From positions 181 through 36,511 of the forward strand of contig NZ_JAEL01000054.1 in assembly GCF_000518885.1 (NCBI RefSeq): 36,331 bases of DNA, given 5' to 3'. This stretch comes from Bacillus sp. J33. GTDB taxonomy: Bacteria; Bacillota; Bacilli; Bacillales; Cytobacillaceae. The notes below the pieces were generated by a model. That model did not search any database. It was given only the letters and a program-made list of their open reading frames with translations, and was not told the origin of the DNA. A program made the position numbers and the translations under genes. This document shows positions 22,905 through 31,874 of the stretch, in pieces (position 1 is the first letter of the stretch; every line of letters begins with the position of its first letter).

Positions 22905-22935
22905 CATAAAAAAAGAGGGAGAATCTCCCCCTCTT
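22905..22935 (-). terminator. Terminator of queG
   Basis: On the minus strand AAGAGGGGGAGATTCTCCCT folds to a GAGGG/CCCTC hairpin followed by seven T. It starts just after the queG stop, separating queG from yhbB. Confidence 0.75.
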
Positions 22936-22937
22936 CA

Positions 22938-24068
22938 TTATTCTATAATACTTAAGCCTTTTTCGATTTCCGCCAAAACCTTTTCGTCTTTTTCCTGTAC
23001 TGAAGCGTCCTCCAAGGCAGATACGGACTCTTTTCCGCCGATTTTCCCCAGTGCCCATGCAGCCGTTCCCCGGATAACCGGACGCGGATCGGTTGTCATG
23101 ACTTTAATCAGATCATTTATAGCGGATTCATCTTTATAATGGGCAAGGGCTATTATGGCGTTCCGCTGGATTGGCTTTTTCCCTCTCCAGGAGCCAGATA
23201 CAGGGCCGAACTTTTCCTTGAATTCACGGTTGCTGATGAAAAGAAGCGGCCTTAGCAGCGGCTTCGCTACTTCCGGATCGGGCTCCATTTCTTCATGAAA
23301 ATGAAAGTCCTTCCCTTTATTCTCTGGGCAGACCGTTTGGCAAGTATCACACCCATAAAGCCTATTTCCCAATTTTTCTCTGTATTCATCTGCAAGAAAG
23401 CCTTTTGTCTGCGTTAAAAAAGCAATACATTTTTGCGCATCAAGCTGCCCGCCCTGAATTAAAGCTCCGGTTGGACATACATCCACACATTTATTGCAGC
23501 TGCCGCAGCGGTCTTCCATTGGTTCGTCAGGCTCAAAAGGCAAGTTCGTAATCATTTCCCCCAGATATACATATGAACCAAATTCAGGTGTGATGATGGA
23601 GCAGTTTTTCCCGCTCCAGCCTATGCCTGCTCTCTGTGCCACTGCCCGATCCACTAGCTCGCCTGTATCCACCATGGATTTGCAGATTGCTTCAGGAATC
23701 CTCGCATGAATAAATTCTTCAAGCTTTTGAAGGCGATCCTTCAATACATGGTGATAATCCTTGCCCCAAGAAGCACGGCAGAAGATCCCTCTTCTTTCGC
23801 CTTTTTTGCTGACAACTCTCACCTTCATTTTTGAAGGATAAGCAAGTGCAATCGAGATAATTGACCTTGGCTTGTCCATTAGCAGACTGGGATTAACTCT
23901 TTTCTCAATGTCCGGCTCTTCAAATCCTGAATGGTATTGAAGCTCCTGCTGACGGATTAGCCTGTTCTTCATTTCATCGAAAGTGCTGGCGGTTGTAAAT
24001 CCGATTTTATCAATGCCAATTGTTTTACTGTATTCAATCACTTCTTGCTTGAATTGTGCAAAGTCCAT
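22938..24068 (-). CDS. queG: Epoxyqueuosine reductase QueG
   Basis: This 376-aa, cobalamin-dependent iron-sulfur enzyme makes the last step of queuosine synthesis, reducing epoxyqueuosine in tRNA to queuosine. Two [4Fe-4S] sites are visible: CGSCNKCVDVC (residues 188-198) with Cys214, and CDTCQTVC (240-247). The conserved acid of the active site is in MVDTGELVDRA (Asp134). HEAT-like repeats at the C-terminus (about 300-370; RNAIIALAHYKD, RGTAAWALGKIGG) bind tRNA. Length and layout fit B. subtilis QueG. ATG at 24068 follows AAGGAGG. It is the first gene of a queG-yhbB-trmL run, though a terminator follows it. Confidence 0.95.
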   Translation of the reverse strand: MDFAQFKQEVIEYSKTIGIDKIGFTTASTFDEMKNRLIRQQELQYHSGFEEPDIEKRVNPSLLMDKPRSIISIALAYPSKMKVRVVSKKGERRGIFCRASWGKDYHHVLKDRLQKLEEFIHARIPEAICKSMVDTGELVDRAVAQRAGIGWSGKNCSIITPEFGSYVYLGEMITNLPFEPDEPMEDRCGSCNKCVDVCPTGALIQGGQLDAQKCIAFLTQTKGFLADEYREKLGNRLYGCDTCQTVCPENKGKDFHFHEEMEPDPEVAKPLLRPLLFISNREFKEKFGPVSGSWRGKKPIQRNAIIALAHYKDESAINDLIKVMTTDPRPVIRGTAAWALGKIGGKESVSALEDASVQEKDEKVLAEIEKGLSIIE

Positions 24069-24178
24069 TGCTGGTGCCTCCTTTCAAGAAAAAATTATAT
24101 ATATATAAATGCCGTTTATTTATTGAAACATCGCTTATTATGATAAACTATTTTAAAGTAAAATTGGAGGTGGAAAGC

Positions 24179-24847
24179 TTGGAAATTACGATTTCTCCCG
24201 AGTTATGCAATCTATTTCCCCATTTTAAAATCGGTTTTATTACATATAAAAACATTGAAGTCGGACAGTCTCCGCAAATGGTTAAAGGCCGTCTTCAGCT
24301 TTTCCAGGAATCTATTTATTTTGATTTAGAGGATAAAAATGCAGCAGACCTCGAGGGCATTAAAGAATGGAGACAAATTTTTAAAAAAGCAGGAAAGGAT
24401 CCCAACCGTTACCGCCATTCTGCAGAAGCTTTGTACCGAAGAATTAAAAAGCAGAACTATCTGCAGCCAGTTAATAGCTCAATAGATATTAACAACTTCT
24501 TCTCATTGGAATATCAAATTCCAATTGGTGTTTATGATGCAGACAAGCTTTCTGGCGATTTATCAATCAGAATCGGCAAAGAAGGCGAGGAATATAACGG
24601 TTTGAATGGAAGACCCAATTCGCTGGCTAATTTAATCATTAGCGAAGATACAGAAGGCCCTTTTGGCAGTCCATTTGTCGACTCAGAAAGAACAGCAGTG
24701 ACAGAACAAACCAAAAATGCCGTTCAAATCGTTTATTTACGCCCCTCTCTGGACACATGGCAAGCAGAAAAAATGGTCGAGTCTTTAATGAACATGTACA
24801 TACAAGTCCATGGGGGAGAAGGAAGCTTTAAGGTAATTGGATGCTAA
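24179..24847 (+). CDS. B3/B4 (tRNA-editing-like) domain protein
   Basis: This 222-aa protein has the fold of the B3/B4 editing domain of phenylalanyl-tRNA synthetase beta subunit. Clear parts are WRQIFKKAGKDPNRYRHSAE, then FFSLEYQIPIGVYDADKL and the C-terminal YLRPSLDTWQAEKMVESL. Free-standing forms are thought to be trans-editing or tRNA-binding proteins, but none is well characterised in Bacillus. The start is probably TTG at 24179: GGAGGTGG lies 6 bases upstream, whereas the upstream in-frame ATG codons (24056, 24140) have no ribosome site. Divergent from queG. Confidence 0.75.
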   Translation: MEITISPELCNLFPHFKIGFITYKNIEVGQSPQMVKGRLQLFQESIYFDLEDKNAADLEGIKEWRQIFKKAGKDPNRYRHSAEALYRRIKKQNYLQPVNSSIDINNFFSLEYQIPIGVYDADKLSGDLSIRIGKEGEEYNGLNGRPNSLANLIISEDTEGPFGSPFVDSERTAVTEQTKNAVQIVYLRPSLDTWQAEKMVESLMNMYIQVHGGEGSFKVIGC

Positions 24848-24856
24848 CATTCCCAC

Positions 24857-24880
24857 AAAATTCGAGTGGTACCTGGTACC
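24857..24880. repeat. GGTACC palindrome motif, copy B
   Basis: AAAATTCGAGTGGTACCTGG continues to TACC and matches 12105-12128 except for two bases. It follows the B3/B4 gene; GCCCGGATTTTTTT after it may give it terminator activity. Confidence 0.5.
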
Positions 24881-24965
24881 GCCCGGATTTTTTTAATTAA
24901 TAGCCAAAAATTGAAAAAACGCAATACCTCGTCTTTTTTGAACGAAACACTGCGTTGGCTATGTA

Positions 24966-25039
24966 TGGAGCGGGTGAAGGGAATCGAACCCTCATCATCA
25001 GCTTGGAAGGCTGAGGTTTTACCACTAAACTACACCCGC
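24966..25039 (-). tRNA. tRNA-Gly (anticodon UCC)
   Basis: On the minus strand the 74-nt gene runs from GCGGGTG to CACCCGCTCCA with CCA encoded. The anticodon loop CTTCCAA gives UCC. The acceptor stem (GCGGGTG/CACCCGC), anticodon stem (TCAGC/GCTGA), and T arm with GGTTCGATTCC all pair. Confidence 0.97.
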
Positions 25040-25165
25040 ATTTGTATTAAATTACTGACTACTTGTTTTCTTCCTGCTCTTGCATGCCTCTTTCACTGCA
25101 AGCCCATTCAGGGAAGCTAGATGCGTCGAGGCAACTCGCTGTTGATTCATGGAAGTGTCACTCGT

Positions 25166-25198
25166 GGCTGAGGTTTTACCACTAAACTACACCCGCAT
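25166..25198 (-). pseudogene. Displaced 5' half of tRNA-Gly
   Basis: 33 bp identical to 25009-25041: two flanking bases plus tRNA nucleotides 1-31, ending at the first base of the anticodon loop. It lies 126 bp upstream of the complete tRNA gene in the same orientation. Beyond the break the sequence is unrelated (ACGAGTGACACTTCC). It resembles an attachment-site remnant or a tandem tRNA that lost its 3' half. The rest of 25040-25348 shows no gene; CTTGCA/TGCAAG and CGAG/CTCG hairpins occur between the two copies. Confidence 0.75.
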
Positions 25199-25348
25199 AT
25201 ATAAATTGTATTTTGCAGTTATCTAAATTATGTTAATTTTACCGGTTTTGTCGAATCGAGTCAATAATTAAATAAGCTCTGTCGAATCAACTATTTAATA
25301 GTACTAAATTCAGCAGAAATAGTCAACCGTTTTTTGAGAAATTTGTCG

Positions 25349-25387
25349 AAAAAAGGACCGGGGAGAAATTAATTAAATTTCCTCCCC
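25349..25387 (-). terminator. Terminator of the sugar operon
   Basis: On the minus strand GGGGAGGAAATTTAATTAAT pairs on to TTTCTCCCC and is followed by GGTCCTTTTTT. It begins 13 bases past the last gene of the nine-gene unit. Confidence 0.85.
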
Positions 25388-25399
25388 AGCTACTTCTTT

Positions 25400-26368
25400 T
25401 TACACCCACCACATAGACGCTGGCTGCTCCTCAATTAAAATAGACTGCAAATTTTTTACTGCCCGTGTAAATCCTTCTTCAATCGACATCAGCGGATCTT
25501 CGTGCTCAATGCTTACAACATAATCATATCCAAACGTTCGTAAAGAACTCATCATATCTGACCATTCCTGAAGGCTGTGTCCACATCCAACGGACCGGAA
25601 TGTCCACGCTCTGGTCTGGACATTGCCATATGGCTGCATATCCGTTAAGCCGTACATATTTACATTTTCCTGGTCTATATATGTGTCCTTTGCATGGAAA
25701 TGGTGAATGGCATTTTCTTTACCCAATATTTTTATAGCTGCAACAGGATCAATTCCCTGCCACCATAAATGGCTTGGGTCCAAGTTTGCCCCGATAGAAT
25801 CACAGGTTTCTTCCCTTAATTTTAAAAGCGTATAAGGAGTATGCACGAGGAAGCCTCCATGTAGCTCAAGACCGATTTTGACATTATGGTCTTTGGCATA
25901 CTTGCCTGCTTTTTTCCAATAAGGAATAAGTTTTTCTTCCCATTGCCATTTTAATATTTCACCATATTCATTCGGCCATGGAGCAACAGGCCAGTTTGGA
26001 TAAGCGGCATTTTCCCCGTCCCCTGCTGTTCCGGAAAAACAGTTTACAACAGGAACATCCGTCAGGCCTGCCAGTCTAATGGTGTCATACAGTACCCGAT
26101 CTGATTCCTCTGCAAAAGCCTTATTAGGTGATAGTGGATTTCCATGACAGCTGAATGCGCTGATTTCCAGTCCTCTGCTTGTTATCTTTGTCAAATACTC
26201 ATTGCGGCGTTCTTCACTTTCAAGCAGCTCCTGCAGATTGCAATGGGCATTCCCTGGATAAGCACCCGTTCCGATTTCAACTGCCTTAAGACCTGCAGCC
26301 TTTACATAGTCAAGCATTTCCTCAAAATTTTTGTCAGCAAATAGAACTGTAAATACGCCAAGCCTCAC
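25400..26368 (-). CDS. Sugar (phosphate) isomerase/epimerase, xylose-isomerase-like TIM barrel
   Basis: This 322-aa AP-endonuclease-2/xylose-isomerase-like TIM-barrel enzyme starts MRLGVFTVLFADKNFEEMLD. Likely metal ligands are Glu168 (IGLELHGG), Asp197 with His200 (NLDPSHL), His225 (HHFHAKD) and Glu288 (SIEHED), all in place. Relatives include IolE, IolI, tagatose/psicose 3-epimerases and enzymes that act on 3-keto sugars or 3-keto glycosides. GTG at 26368 follows GGAGGGG. It is the last gene of the operon, 11 bp after a Gfo/Idh oxidoreductase gene, so it probably acts on that enzyme's product or substrate. The substrate is not determined. Confidence 0.85.
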   Translation of the reverse strand: MRLGVFTVLFADKNFEEMLDYVKAAGLKAVEIGTGAYPGNAHCNLQELLESEERRNEYLTKITSRGLEISAFSCHGNPLSPNKAFAEESDRVLYDTIRLAGLTDVPVVNCFSGTAGDGENAAYPNWPVAPWPNEYGEILKWQWEEKLIPYWKKAGKYAKDHNVKIGLELHGGFLVHTPYTLLKLREETCDSIGANLDPSHLWWQGIDPVAAIKILGKENAIHHFHAKDTYIDQENVNMYGLTDMQPYGNVQTRAWTFRSVGCGHSLQEWSDMMSSLRTFGYDYVVSIEHEDPLMSIEEGFTRAVKNLQSILIEEQPASMWWV

Positions 26369-26379
26369 AATGTCCCCTC

Positions 26380-27423
26380 CTATTGCTTGAAATTTTCTTC
26401 TTTCCCCATTTCACTGCTTTTATAGATTGCATCAATTATTCTTGTTGTCTGCAATGCTTCTTCAGCTTTAACCTCAAATTCTTCCCTTCCAAAACAGCTA
26501 TTAATAAAATTCCGGGTTTGGGCTGAAGCGTAATCTTCTTCTCCAGGCAGCCAATCTGCTCGGGTATTAAGCAGCATCCCATGCTTGTATTGATTGATCC
26601 TAAGCGGGAACAAATCAATTCCCCCATATTCTCCAGAAAGACTGATGCATTCTTCATCACGTTCAATATTGGCTGACCAGGAAGTTTCAAAAAGCAGGGA
26701 TGCACCATTTGCAAACTTAACGTAAGCTGTAACATGGTCGTCAACATTAAAGGTTTCATGGTCAAAAGTTCCCCACAGATTAACCTGGCCAGGCAATTTG
26801 CTTAACGTATTGTATGCTGTCCCAGTTACTTCTGTCTCTTTAGGATTCCCCATAAGCCAAATGGAGAGATCCAATAGGTGGCATCCATAATCAATCAAGC
26901 TGCCGCCCCCCTGCAGTTCCTTATTCGTAAAAACACCCCAGCCCGGCACCTTTCGCCTTCTCATGCCCCTTGCCCTTACAGCAAATGGCTGGCCTATTTC
27001 ATTTTCCAGTATAAGCTTTTTAGCAGCTTGAGCTTCTTTCATAAATCGATAATGATAACCAATGGCCAAAACTTTTCCGGACCTATCCCTTGCTTCAATC
27101 ATTTTGCTGCATTCCTCTAATGACATGGCCATCGGCTTTTCACACAAAACATGCTGACCGGCGTCCAATGCAGCGACTGCAATCTCAGCATGGAATTTAT
27201 TCGGGGTACAAACGACCACTGCATCAGTTTCATTGAACAAGTCTTTATAATTTACAAAAGACTTTTCGATACCGAACTGATCTGCAGCATGTTTGGCTGA
27301 TTCTTCACTTACGTCACATACACCCGTAATCATCACACTATCCGCAAATTTTAAAAGAGCAGGAATGTGCCTTGACTTGGCAATTCCGCCAGCACCGATA
27401 ATGCCTATCCGCAATTTCTCCAT
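26380..27423 (-). CDS. Gfo/Idh/MocA-family oxidoreductase (A)
   Basis: This 347-aa NAD(P)-dependent dehydrogenase has an N-terminal Rossmann domain (IGIIGAGGIAKSRHI, residues 6-20), the family motif CEKPM with catalytic Lys96, and the C-terminal active-site motif DYGCH (Asp178, His182). Such enzymes oxidise a sugar or cyclitol hydroxyl, often at C3 of a glucose unit. The ATG at 27423 follows GAGGTG. It is 9 bp downstream of a second, distinct Gfo/Idh gene; the two differ in sequence, so this is an old pair rather than a fresh duplication. A pair could serve an oxidation-reduction cycle with one bound cofactor. Confidence 0.88.
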   Translation of the reverse strand: MEKLRIGIIGAGGIAKSRHIPALLKFADSVMITGVCDVSEESAKHAADQFGIEKSFVNYKDLFNETDAVVVCTPNKFHAEIAVAALDAGQHVLCEKPMAMSLEECSKMIEARDRSGKVLAIGYHYRFMKEAQAAKKLILENEIGQPFAVRARGMRRRKVPGWGVFTNKELQGGGSLIDYGCHLLDLSIWLMGNPKETEVTGTAYNTLSKLPGQVNLWGTFDHETFNVDDHVTAYVKFANGASLLFETSWSANIERDEECISLSGEYGGIDLFPLRINQYKHGMLLNTRADWLPGEEDYASAQTRNFINSCFGREEFEVKAEEALQTTRIIDAIYKSSEMGKEENFKQ

Positions 27424-27432
27424 TGTTGCACC

Positions 27433-28461
27433 TCAGTTGATTTTTACTATTTGTTTGGTCTTGCTGGATTCCAGAGCAGCAAGAATGACCTCAAGTGACT
27501 TTATTCCTTCAGAACCTGGAATAGCAGGCTCTTGATCATTAAGAATGCAGTTTACGAAATGATCGATGACGCCCGAATTCTTTTGGCCGCCCTCATCGTT
27601 TGTCTGGATTCCGCCAAGTTCATACTTTACTGTTTCTCCGTTGGCATAATGAACAATTAGGGAATTTATTGGATCATCCTCTAATCTTAAAATTGCTTTT
27701 TCTCCATAAATAATCGTAGAGTTATCTTCCCTGGAAACATAAGACCAGCTTGCAGCCAGTGTACCGATTACACCGCTTTCTGTTTTTAACACGCATACTG
27801 CAGTATCATCTACATCGGTATTTTCTTTGGCACTTGTTTCAACAAAGGCTCCCACCTCAGTGAATTCCTCTCCAAATATAAAGCGAAGGAGATCTGTTTT
27901 ATGGACTCCCAGGTCTCCCATTGCGCCAATAAAAGCCTGATCTTTCTTGAAAAACCAGCTGTCCTTTCCATCCGCACTCCATCCTTCAGGTCCTCCATGC
28001 CCAAAAGCCGACCGGAAACTGTAGATTTTCCCAGCTTCGCCTTTCTCAATCAGTTCTTTTGCTTTTCTATGTGACGGTACAAATCGCTGATTATGTGCAA
28101 TCATGAGTTTTTTGCCGGTTTTACGGGCTGCCTCATTCATTTCCCTGGCCTCTTCCATAGTGGCAGCCATTGGCTTTTCACATAAAACATGCTTTCCTGC
28201 ATATAAGGCTGCAACTGAAATCGGGGCATGAAGATAATTCGGCGTGCACACACTGACTGCGTCTATATCCTCATCAGCAAGCAATTCATTATAATCGGTG
28301 AACGCTTTCGCCTGATATATCTCGGCAAATCCATTAGCTCTCTCTTCATTAATATCACAGACCGCTGCAATGGCAGTCTCGCTGTTTGCATGATATTCAG
28401 GCATATGGCGATGCTTAGCAATGCTTCCGCAGCCAATAATTCCGATTCTGATTTTCTTCAT
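27433..28461 (-). CDS. Gfo/Idh/MocA-family oxidoreductase (B)
   Basis: This 342-aa protein has IGIIGCGSIAKHRHMPEY at residues 6-23, CEKPM with Lys97, and DLGVH (Asp183, His187) in the catalytic domain. The segment SAFGHGGPEGW is typical of members acting on glycosides or sugar acids. ATG at 28461 lies one base after the stop of the ThuA-type gene, with AAGGAG about 10 bases before it; the frame extends upstream inside that gene but has no separate ribosome site. Rhizobial ThuB, which oxidises trehalose and related disaccharides to 3-keto forms, belongs to this family and sits next to ThuA, so B is the better ThuB candidate by position. Confidence 0.88.
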   Translation of the reverse strand: MKKIRIGIIGCGSIAKHRHMPEYHANSETAIAAVCDINEERANGFAEIYQAKAFTDYNELLADEDIDAVSVCTPNYLHAPISVAALYAGKHVLCEKPMAATMEEAREMNEAARKTGKKLMIAHNQRFVPSHRKAKELIEKGEAGKIYSFRSAFGHGGPEGWSADGKDSWFFKKDQAFIGAMGDLGVHKTDLLRFIFGEEFTEVGAFVETSAKENTDVDDTAVCVLKTESGVIGTLAASWSYVSREDNSTIIYGEKAILRLEDDPINSLIVHYANGETVKYELGGIQTNDEGGQKNSGVIDHFVNCILNDQEPAIPGSEGIKSLEVILAALESSKTKQIVKIN

Positions 28462-28462
28462 T

Positions 28463-29203
28463 CTATTTTTCCACTCCTTCCGTTTTGGCTCTAATACTCT
28501 CCAAAGGTTTTGCATTTCCATAAACCGGGGTTGGAAGATTGGCAGGCTTAGCCCATTCAACAGCATTTTTTATGACTTGCTGAATGTCCTTATGATAGTA
28601 AGTTGGATACGTTTCATGTCCCGGGCGGAAATAAAACACCTTTCCCTTGCCACGCTTATAGGTACAGCCGCTCCGAAAAATTTCCCCGCCTTCAAACCAG
28701 CTCACCATAACCAGCTCATCCGGTGCCGGTATATCAAAATGCTCTCCGTACATTTCCTCCTGTTCAAGTTCAATATATTCACCCAGCCCTGCCGCAATCG
28801 GATGGCCGGGATCTACAATCCAAATCCGTTCCTTTTCGCCAGCTTCCCTCCACTTTAAATCACAAGAGGTTCCCATTAATGCTTTAAATACTTTGGAAAA
28901 ATGGCCTGAATGAAGAACAATCAGGCCCATACCATCCAGCACCCTTTGTTTTACCTTTTCAACAATCGAATCAGCTACTTCACCATGGGCGAGGTGCCCC
29001 CACCAAATCAATACATCTGTTCCATTTATAACTTCATCAGTAAGACCATGTTCAGGATCATCTAAAGTTGCCGTGCTAACTCTATATTTTTCATCTTTTA
29101 AAAAGCCTGCAATTGCCCCATGTATTCCACCAGGGTATAGTGATCTAACCTTTTCATCTATCTTTTCGTGACGGTTCTCATTCCAAACAAGTACGTTCAG
29201 CAT
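28463..29203 (-). CDS. ThuA-family protein (trehalose/3-keto-sugar utilisation)
   Basis: This 246-aa ThuA-like protein has a class-I glutamine amidotransferase-like fold. Recognisable parts are [10 protein letters not shown] (67-76), [10 protein letters not shown] (95-104), [10 protein letters not shown] and [15 protein letters not shown]. ThuA is required with ThuB for use of trehalose, sucrose and maltitol in rhizobia and is thought to act on the 3-keto product; its chemistry is not firmly established. ATG at 29203 follows GAAGGAGG located in the last codons of the response-regulator gene, one base after its stop. This tight coupling puts it in the operon. Confidence 0.85.
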   Translation of the reverse strand: MLNVLVWNENRHEKIDEKVRSLYPGGIHGAIAGFLKDEKYRVSTATLDDPEHGLTDEVINGTDVLIWWGHLAHGEVADSIVEKVKQRVLDGMGLIVLHSGHFSKVFKALMGTSCDLKWREAGEKERIWIVDPGHPIAAGLGEYIELEQEEMYGEHFDIPAPDELVMVSWFEGGEIFRSGCTYKRGKGKVFYFRPGHETYPTYYHKDIQQVIKNAVEWAKPANLPTPVYGNAKPLESIRAKTEGVEK

Positions 29204-29204
29204 G

Positions 29205-29954
29205 TTATTCCTCCTTCAAATAGTAAACCGATGAGCTCCTATACTCATTGGGGGAAATTCCTTCTGTCTTTTTAAAGACCCTGCTAAAATATTTCTCATC
29301 CTGATAGCCTACATGAAAGGCGATTTCATAGATTTTGAGCTTTGGATTCTGCAAAAGCTCCTTCGCTTTTTTCATTCGAATATTTGTGACAAAATCGGTT
29401 ATGGTAGCCTTATATTCCTGTTTAAACTTTCTTGAAATATACTCCCTGCTCAGGTAAAAACGATCGGCAATTTCCTGAAGATTGATATCCTTGTTGTAGC
29501 TTTCAAGCAAGAATTCTTCTATTTGCTGAATCACATTTTTCTCGCCGTTATGATTTTGCTGATCTTTTTCCGGAAAGCTTTGCCGATTCCATTCAGTGAC
29601 GGCCCTTTCCAATGTTTCGTTTAAAATTTCTGGATCGATAGGCTTCAAAATATAATCAAAGCTTTTATAGCAAATCGCGTTTCTCATGTATTCAAAATCA
29701 TCATATCCGCTGACCACAATTGTTTTACTGGAAATATCCGATGAATGGATCCATTTTAAAAGACTGATGCCATCTCTCTTTGGCATTCTCATATCTGTAA
29801 AAATAATTTCCGGCCGATGTTCGGTTATCAGCTTCACTGCCTCATTTCCATCAGCCGCTTCCATAATTGTATTAATGCCATAACGGTTCCAATCTGCTAA
29901 AAGCATCAAACCTTCACGAACATGTTTTTCATCATCCACAATTATCGCTTTCAT
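29205..29954 (-). CDS. Response regulator, YesN type (receiver + AraC HTH)
   Basis: This 249-aa regulator has a receiver domain with acidic pocket DDE (residues 7-9), phosphoacceptor Asp54 (FTDMRMP) and a switch Lys in DYILKPID. An AraC-type double helix-turn-helix occupies about residues 150-245 ([19 protein letters not shown], then [20 protein letters not shown]). It should be phosphorylated by the kinase encoded just upstream and activate the sugar operon. ATG at 29954 lies 23 bases inside the end of the kinase gene, with AAGGTGG before it, implying translational coupling. The pair is encoded inside the operon it probably controls, giving positive feedback. Confidence 0.9.
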   Translation of the reverse strand: MKAIIVDDEKHVREGLMLLADWNRYGINTIMEAADGNEAVKLITEHRPEIIFTDMRMPKRDGISLLKWIHSSDISSKTIVVSGYDDFEYMRNAICYKSFDYILKPIDPEILNETLERAVTEWNRQSFPEKDQQNHNGEKNVIQQIEEFLLESYNKDINLQEIADRFYLSREYISRKFKQEYKATITDFVTNIRMKKAKELLQNPKLKIYEIAFHVGYQDEKYFSRVFKKTEGISPNEYRSSSVYYLKEE

Positions 29955-31746
29955 CCTGACCACCTTCCATCCTTTTTGGAAGCTTAATAGAAACAATCAG
30001 CCCGCCATGCTCAAGGTTCCTAAGCTTAAGGTAGGCCCGAGCGCCATAATACAGCTTTAAGCGCACATATACATTTTTTAAGCCAATATTCGTTTCCTCT
30101 CCCTTTTGCCCAATGCGGTCATTCACTAGACTTCCATGAATTTCATCCAGTCTGGCTTCCGCAACACCTGTGCCATTATCCTCCACAAAAATATCCAGAA
30201 AAAACTCATCCTGCCTGCAGACAATTTTTATTTCCCCTGTTTTTTCACGTGCATCAAATCCATGTTTAAAATAGTTTTCTACAATAGGCTGAAGAATCAT
30301 TTTAGGGACCGGCAGCATCATTGCTTCTTCATCAAGTTCAAAGGAGAACTGAAGCTGATCTCCAAATCTCTCCTTCTGGAGCAGAAGATATGCCTTTGTA
30401 TGATCAATCTCCTTTAATAGCGGTACCATGCCCTCCTCCATATTCATGCTATATCTCATAATTTTCGACAGATGCGTGACTGAAGAATAGATCTGAGGGA
30501 CCTGGTTCTTTAGAGCAGCCGTGCCAATAGACTGCAATGCGTTATATAAAAAGTGCGGGTTGACCTGTGACTGAAGAACCTTTAGCTGATTGGTTTTATT
30601 CTCCAATTGCAGTTTGTACTCCCGGTTAATTAAATCATTAATCTTATCAATCATTTGCTTAAACCGGTCACCGAGATAGCCAATCTCATCATTTCCAAAA
30701 GACCTAAAACGAACCTTTAGATTCCCTTTTTCAACTTGTTCGATATATTGCAGAAGGATCCTGATTGGAGAGGTTATTCTAAAAGAAATAAATAAGGTGG
30801 CCAGAATAACCAGAGCAAGCCCGATAACACCAAACATAATATTGATTTTCGCCACATTAAATGCACTTTCATATAGAGTTGTATAAGGGACTCTCTTCAC
30901 AAGGTACCAGCCGCCAGAATTTTGCGACAGTTGATCATAAATCATTACACCATTGAAGGCTCCTTCTTTCCATTCAACTGTACCGTTTTCTTTATTGGTT
31001 TTAGTCACCCATTCTATCCACTTTTGATTATAAGATCCGCCTTCGGATTCATCGAAAGATCGGTAAATCAATTCTCCTTCTGGAGAAACAATATAAAACT
31101 CTTCATTGTCTTTTGTGTAGAGATTACGGCTAATATTTGTGATTTGGTCCGGAGAAAACTCCAAAGAGATATACGCAAGCACTTCATCAGAAGGAATATT
31201 AACCAGGGATCGGTGAAGTGTAATTACATTTTTAGGCTTCTTATCGTCAGGTTCCTTAATTTTATGAATAGGCTCCAAATACATATTACTCGGACTTTCT
31301 TTTGCCTTAATGAAATATTCCTGATTCGTGTTCGACCATTTTTTTGAAAATATAACAGTAGAACGCTTGGAAGCGGTGATCATCCGGTCTTCCTTTGAAA
31401 TGGCGATATTTACTCTTTTTATATTTTCTTCTGCATACAATATGGTTGAAATCACATTCCTTGTGGCTTCAACAGCCTGGTAATTGTTTGCCTTTTGTGG
31501 ATCCCTTAAAAAATTTATAAATCCCGGATTATTATAAAGCGATAGCGTTAAGCCATTTAGTTCATTTATGTAACTTTCAAGGTTCACTTTGCCTTGATAT
31601 AATAGATTGCTGTTTTCCTTAATAGCCTGAATCTTCAGTGATTCCGTCGTATGATAATACGTTATCACAATTGAAGTTCCAAAGGGCACAATCGTTGCAA
31701 TCAGCAATAGAACAATCAGTTTATTTCTAATGCTCCCCTTAAACAT
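29932..31746 (-). CDS. Sensor histidine kinase, YesM type
   Basis: This 604-aa membrane kinase has a first helix at about residues 9-29, a large extracytoplasmic sensor region (30-297, probably Cache-like), a second helix at 301-322, a HAMP domain, and a His_kinase (PF06580) domain with phospho-acceptor His398 in QVNPHFLYNALQ. The ATPase domain has N-box QPIVENYFKHG and DNGTG at 523-527. YesM/LytS-type kinases next to sugar ABC transporters sense the extracellular sugar, often through the binding protein. ATG at 31746 follows GCGGAGG. It overlaps the regulator gene by 23 bp and follows the binding-protein gene after a 128-bp gap containing a strong hairpin. Confidence 0.92.
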   Translation of the reverse strand: MFKGSIRNKLIVLLLIATIVPFGTSIVITYYHTTESLKIQAIKENSNLLYQGKVNLESYINELNGLTLSLYNNPGFINFLRDPQKANNYQAVEATRNVISTILYAEENIKRVNIAISKEDRMITASKRSTVIFSKKWSNTNQEYFIKAKESPSNMYLEPIHKIKEPDDKKPKNVITLHRSLVNIPSDEVLAYISLEFSPDQITNISRNLYTKDNEEFYIVSPEGELIYRSFDESEGGSYNQKWIEWVTKTNKENGTVEWKEGAFNGVMIYDQLSQNSGGWYLVKRVPYTTLYESAFNVAKINIMFGVIGLALVILATLFISFRITSPIRILLQYIEQVEKGNLKVRFRSFGNDEIGYLGDRFKQMIDKINDLINREYKLQLENKTNQLKVLQSQVNPHFLYNALQSIGTAALKNQVPQIYSSVTHLSKIMRYSMNMEEGMVPLLKEIDHTKAYLLLQKERFGDQLQFSFELDEEAMMLPVPKMILQPIVENYFKHGFDAREKTGEIKIVCRQDEFFLDIFVEDNGTGVAEARLDEIHGSLVNDRIGQKGEETNIGLKNVYVRLKLYYGARAYLKLRNLEHGGLIVSIKLPKRMEGGQDESDNCG

Positions 31747-31825
31747 TTACATCCTCCGCTGCTGTGTCTTTTCCAATAGTATAAAGGGAACTCAGCCTGA
31801 CAGATATACTTTTTTTATATATGCA

Positions 31826-31860
31826 ATAGAAAGCATATCTGCAGGAGACATGCTTTCTAT
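31826..31860 (-). other. Stem-loop after the binding-protein gene
   Basis: ATAGAAAGCAT and ATGCTTTCTAT form a perfect 11-bp stem with a 13-nt loop, starting 15 bases past the binding-protein stop. Only an AT-rich tract without a T run follows on the minus strand, so it is better explained as an mRNA 3'-end stabiliser or partial terminator than as a full stop. Confidence 0.6.
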
Positions 31861-31874
31861 GAATGCCATGTAAA

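Noticed and set aside
24866..25120. An 84-aa + strand frame containing VKGIEPSSSAWKAEVLPLNY
   Set aside because: This is the well-known false protein read from the complement of a tRNA gene; it overlaps tRNA-Gly and has no ribosome site.
28421..28858. A 145-aa + strand frame opposite the ThuA/Gfo junction
   Set aside because: It lies antisense to two genes with clear family motifs and ribosome sites.
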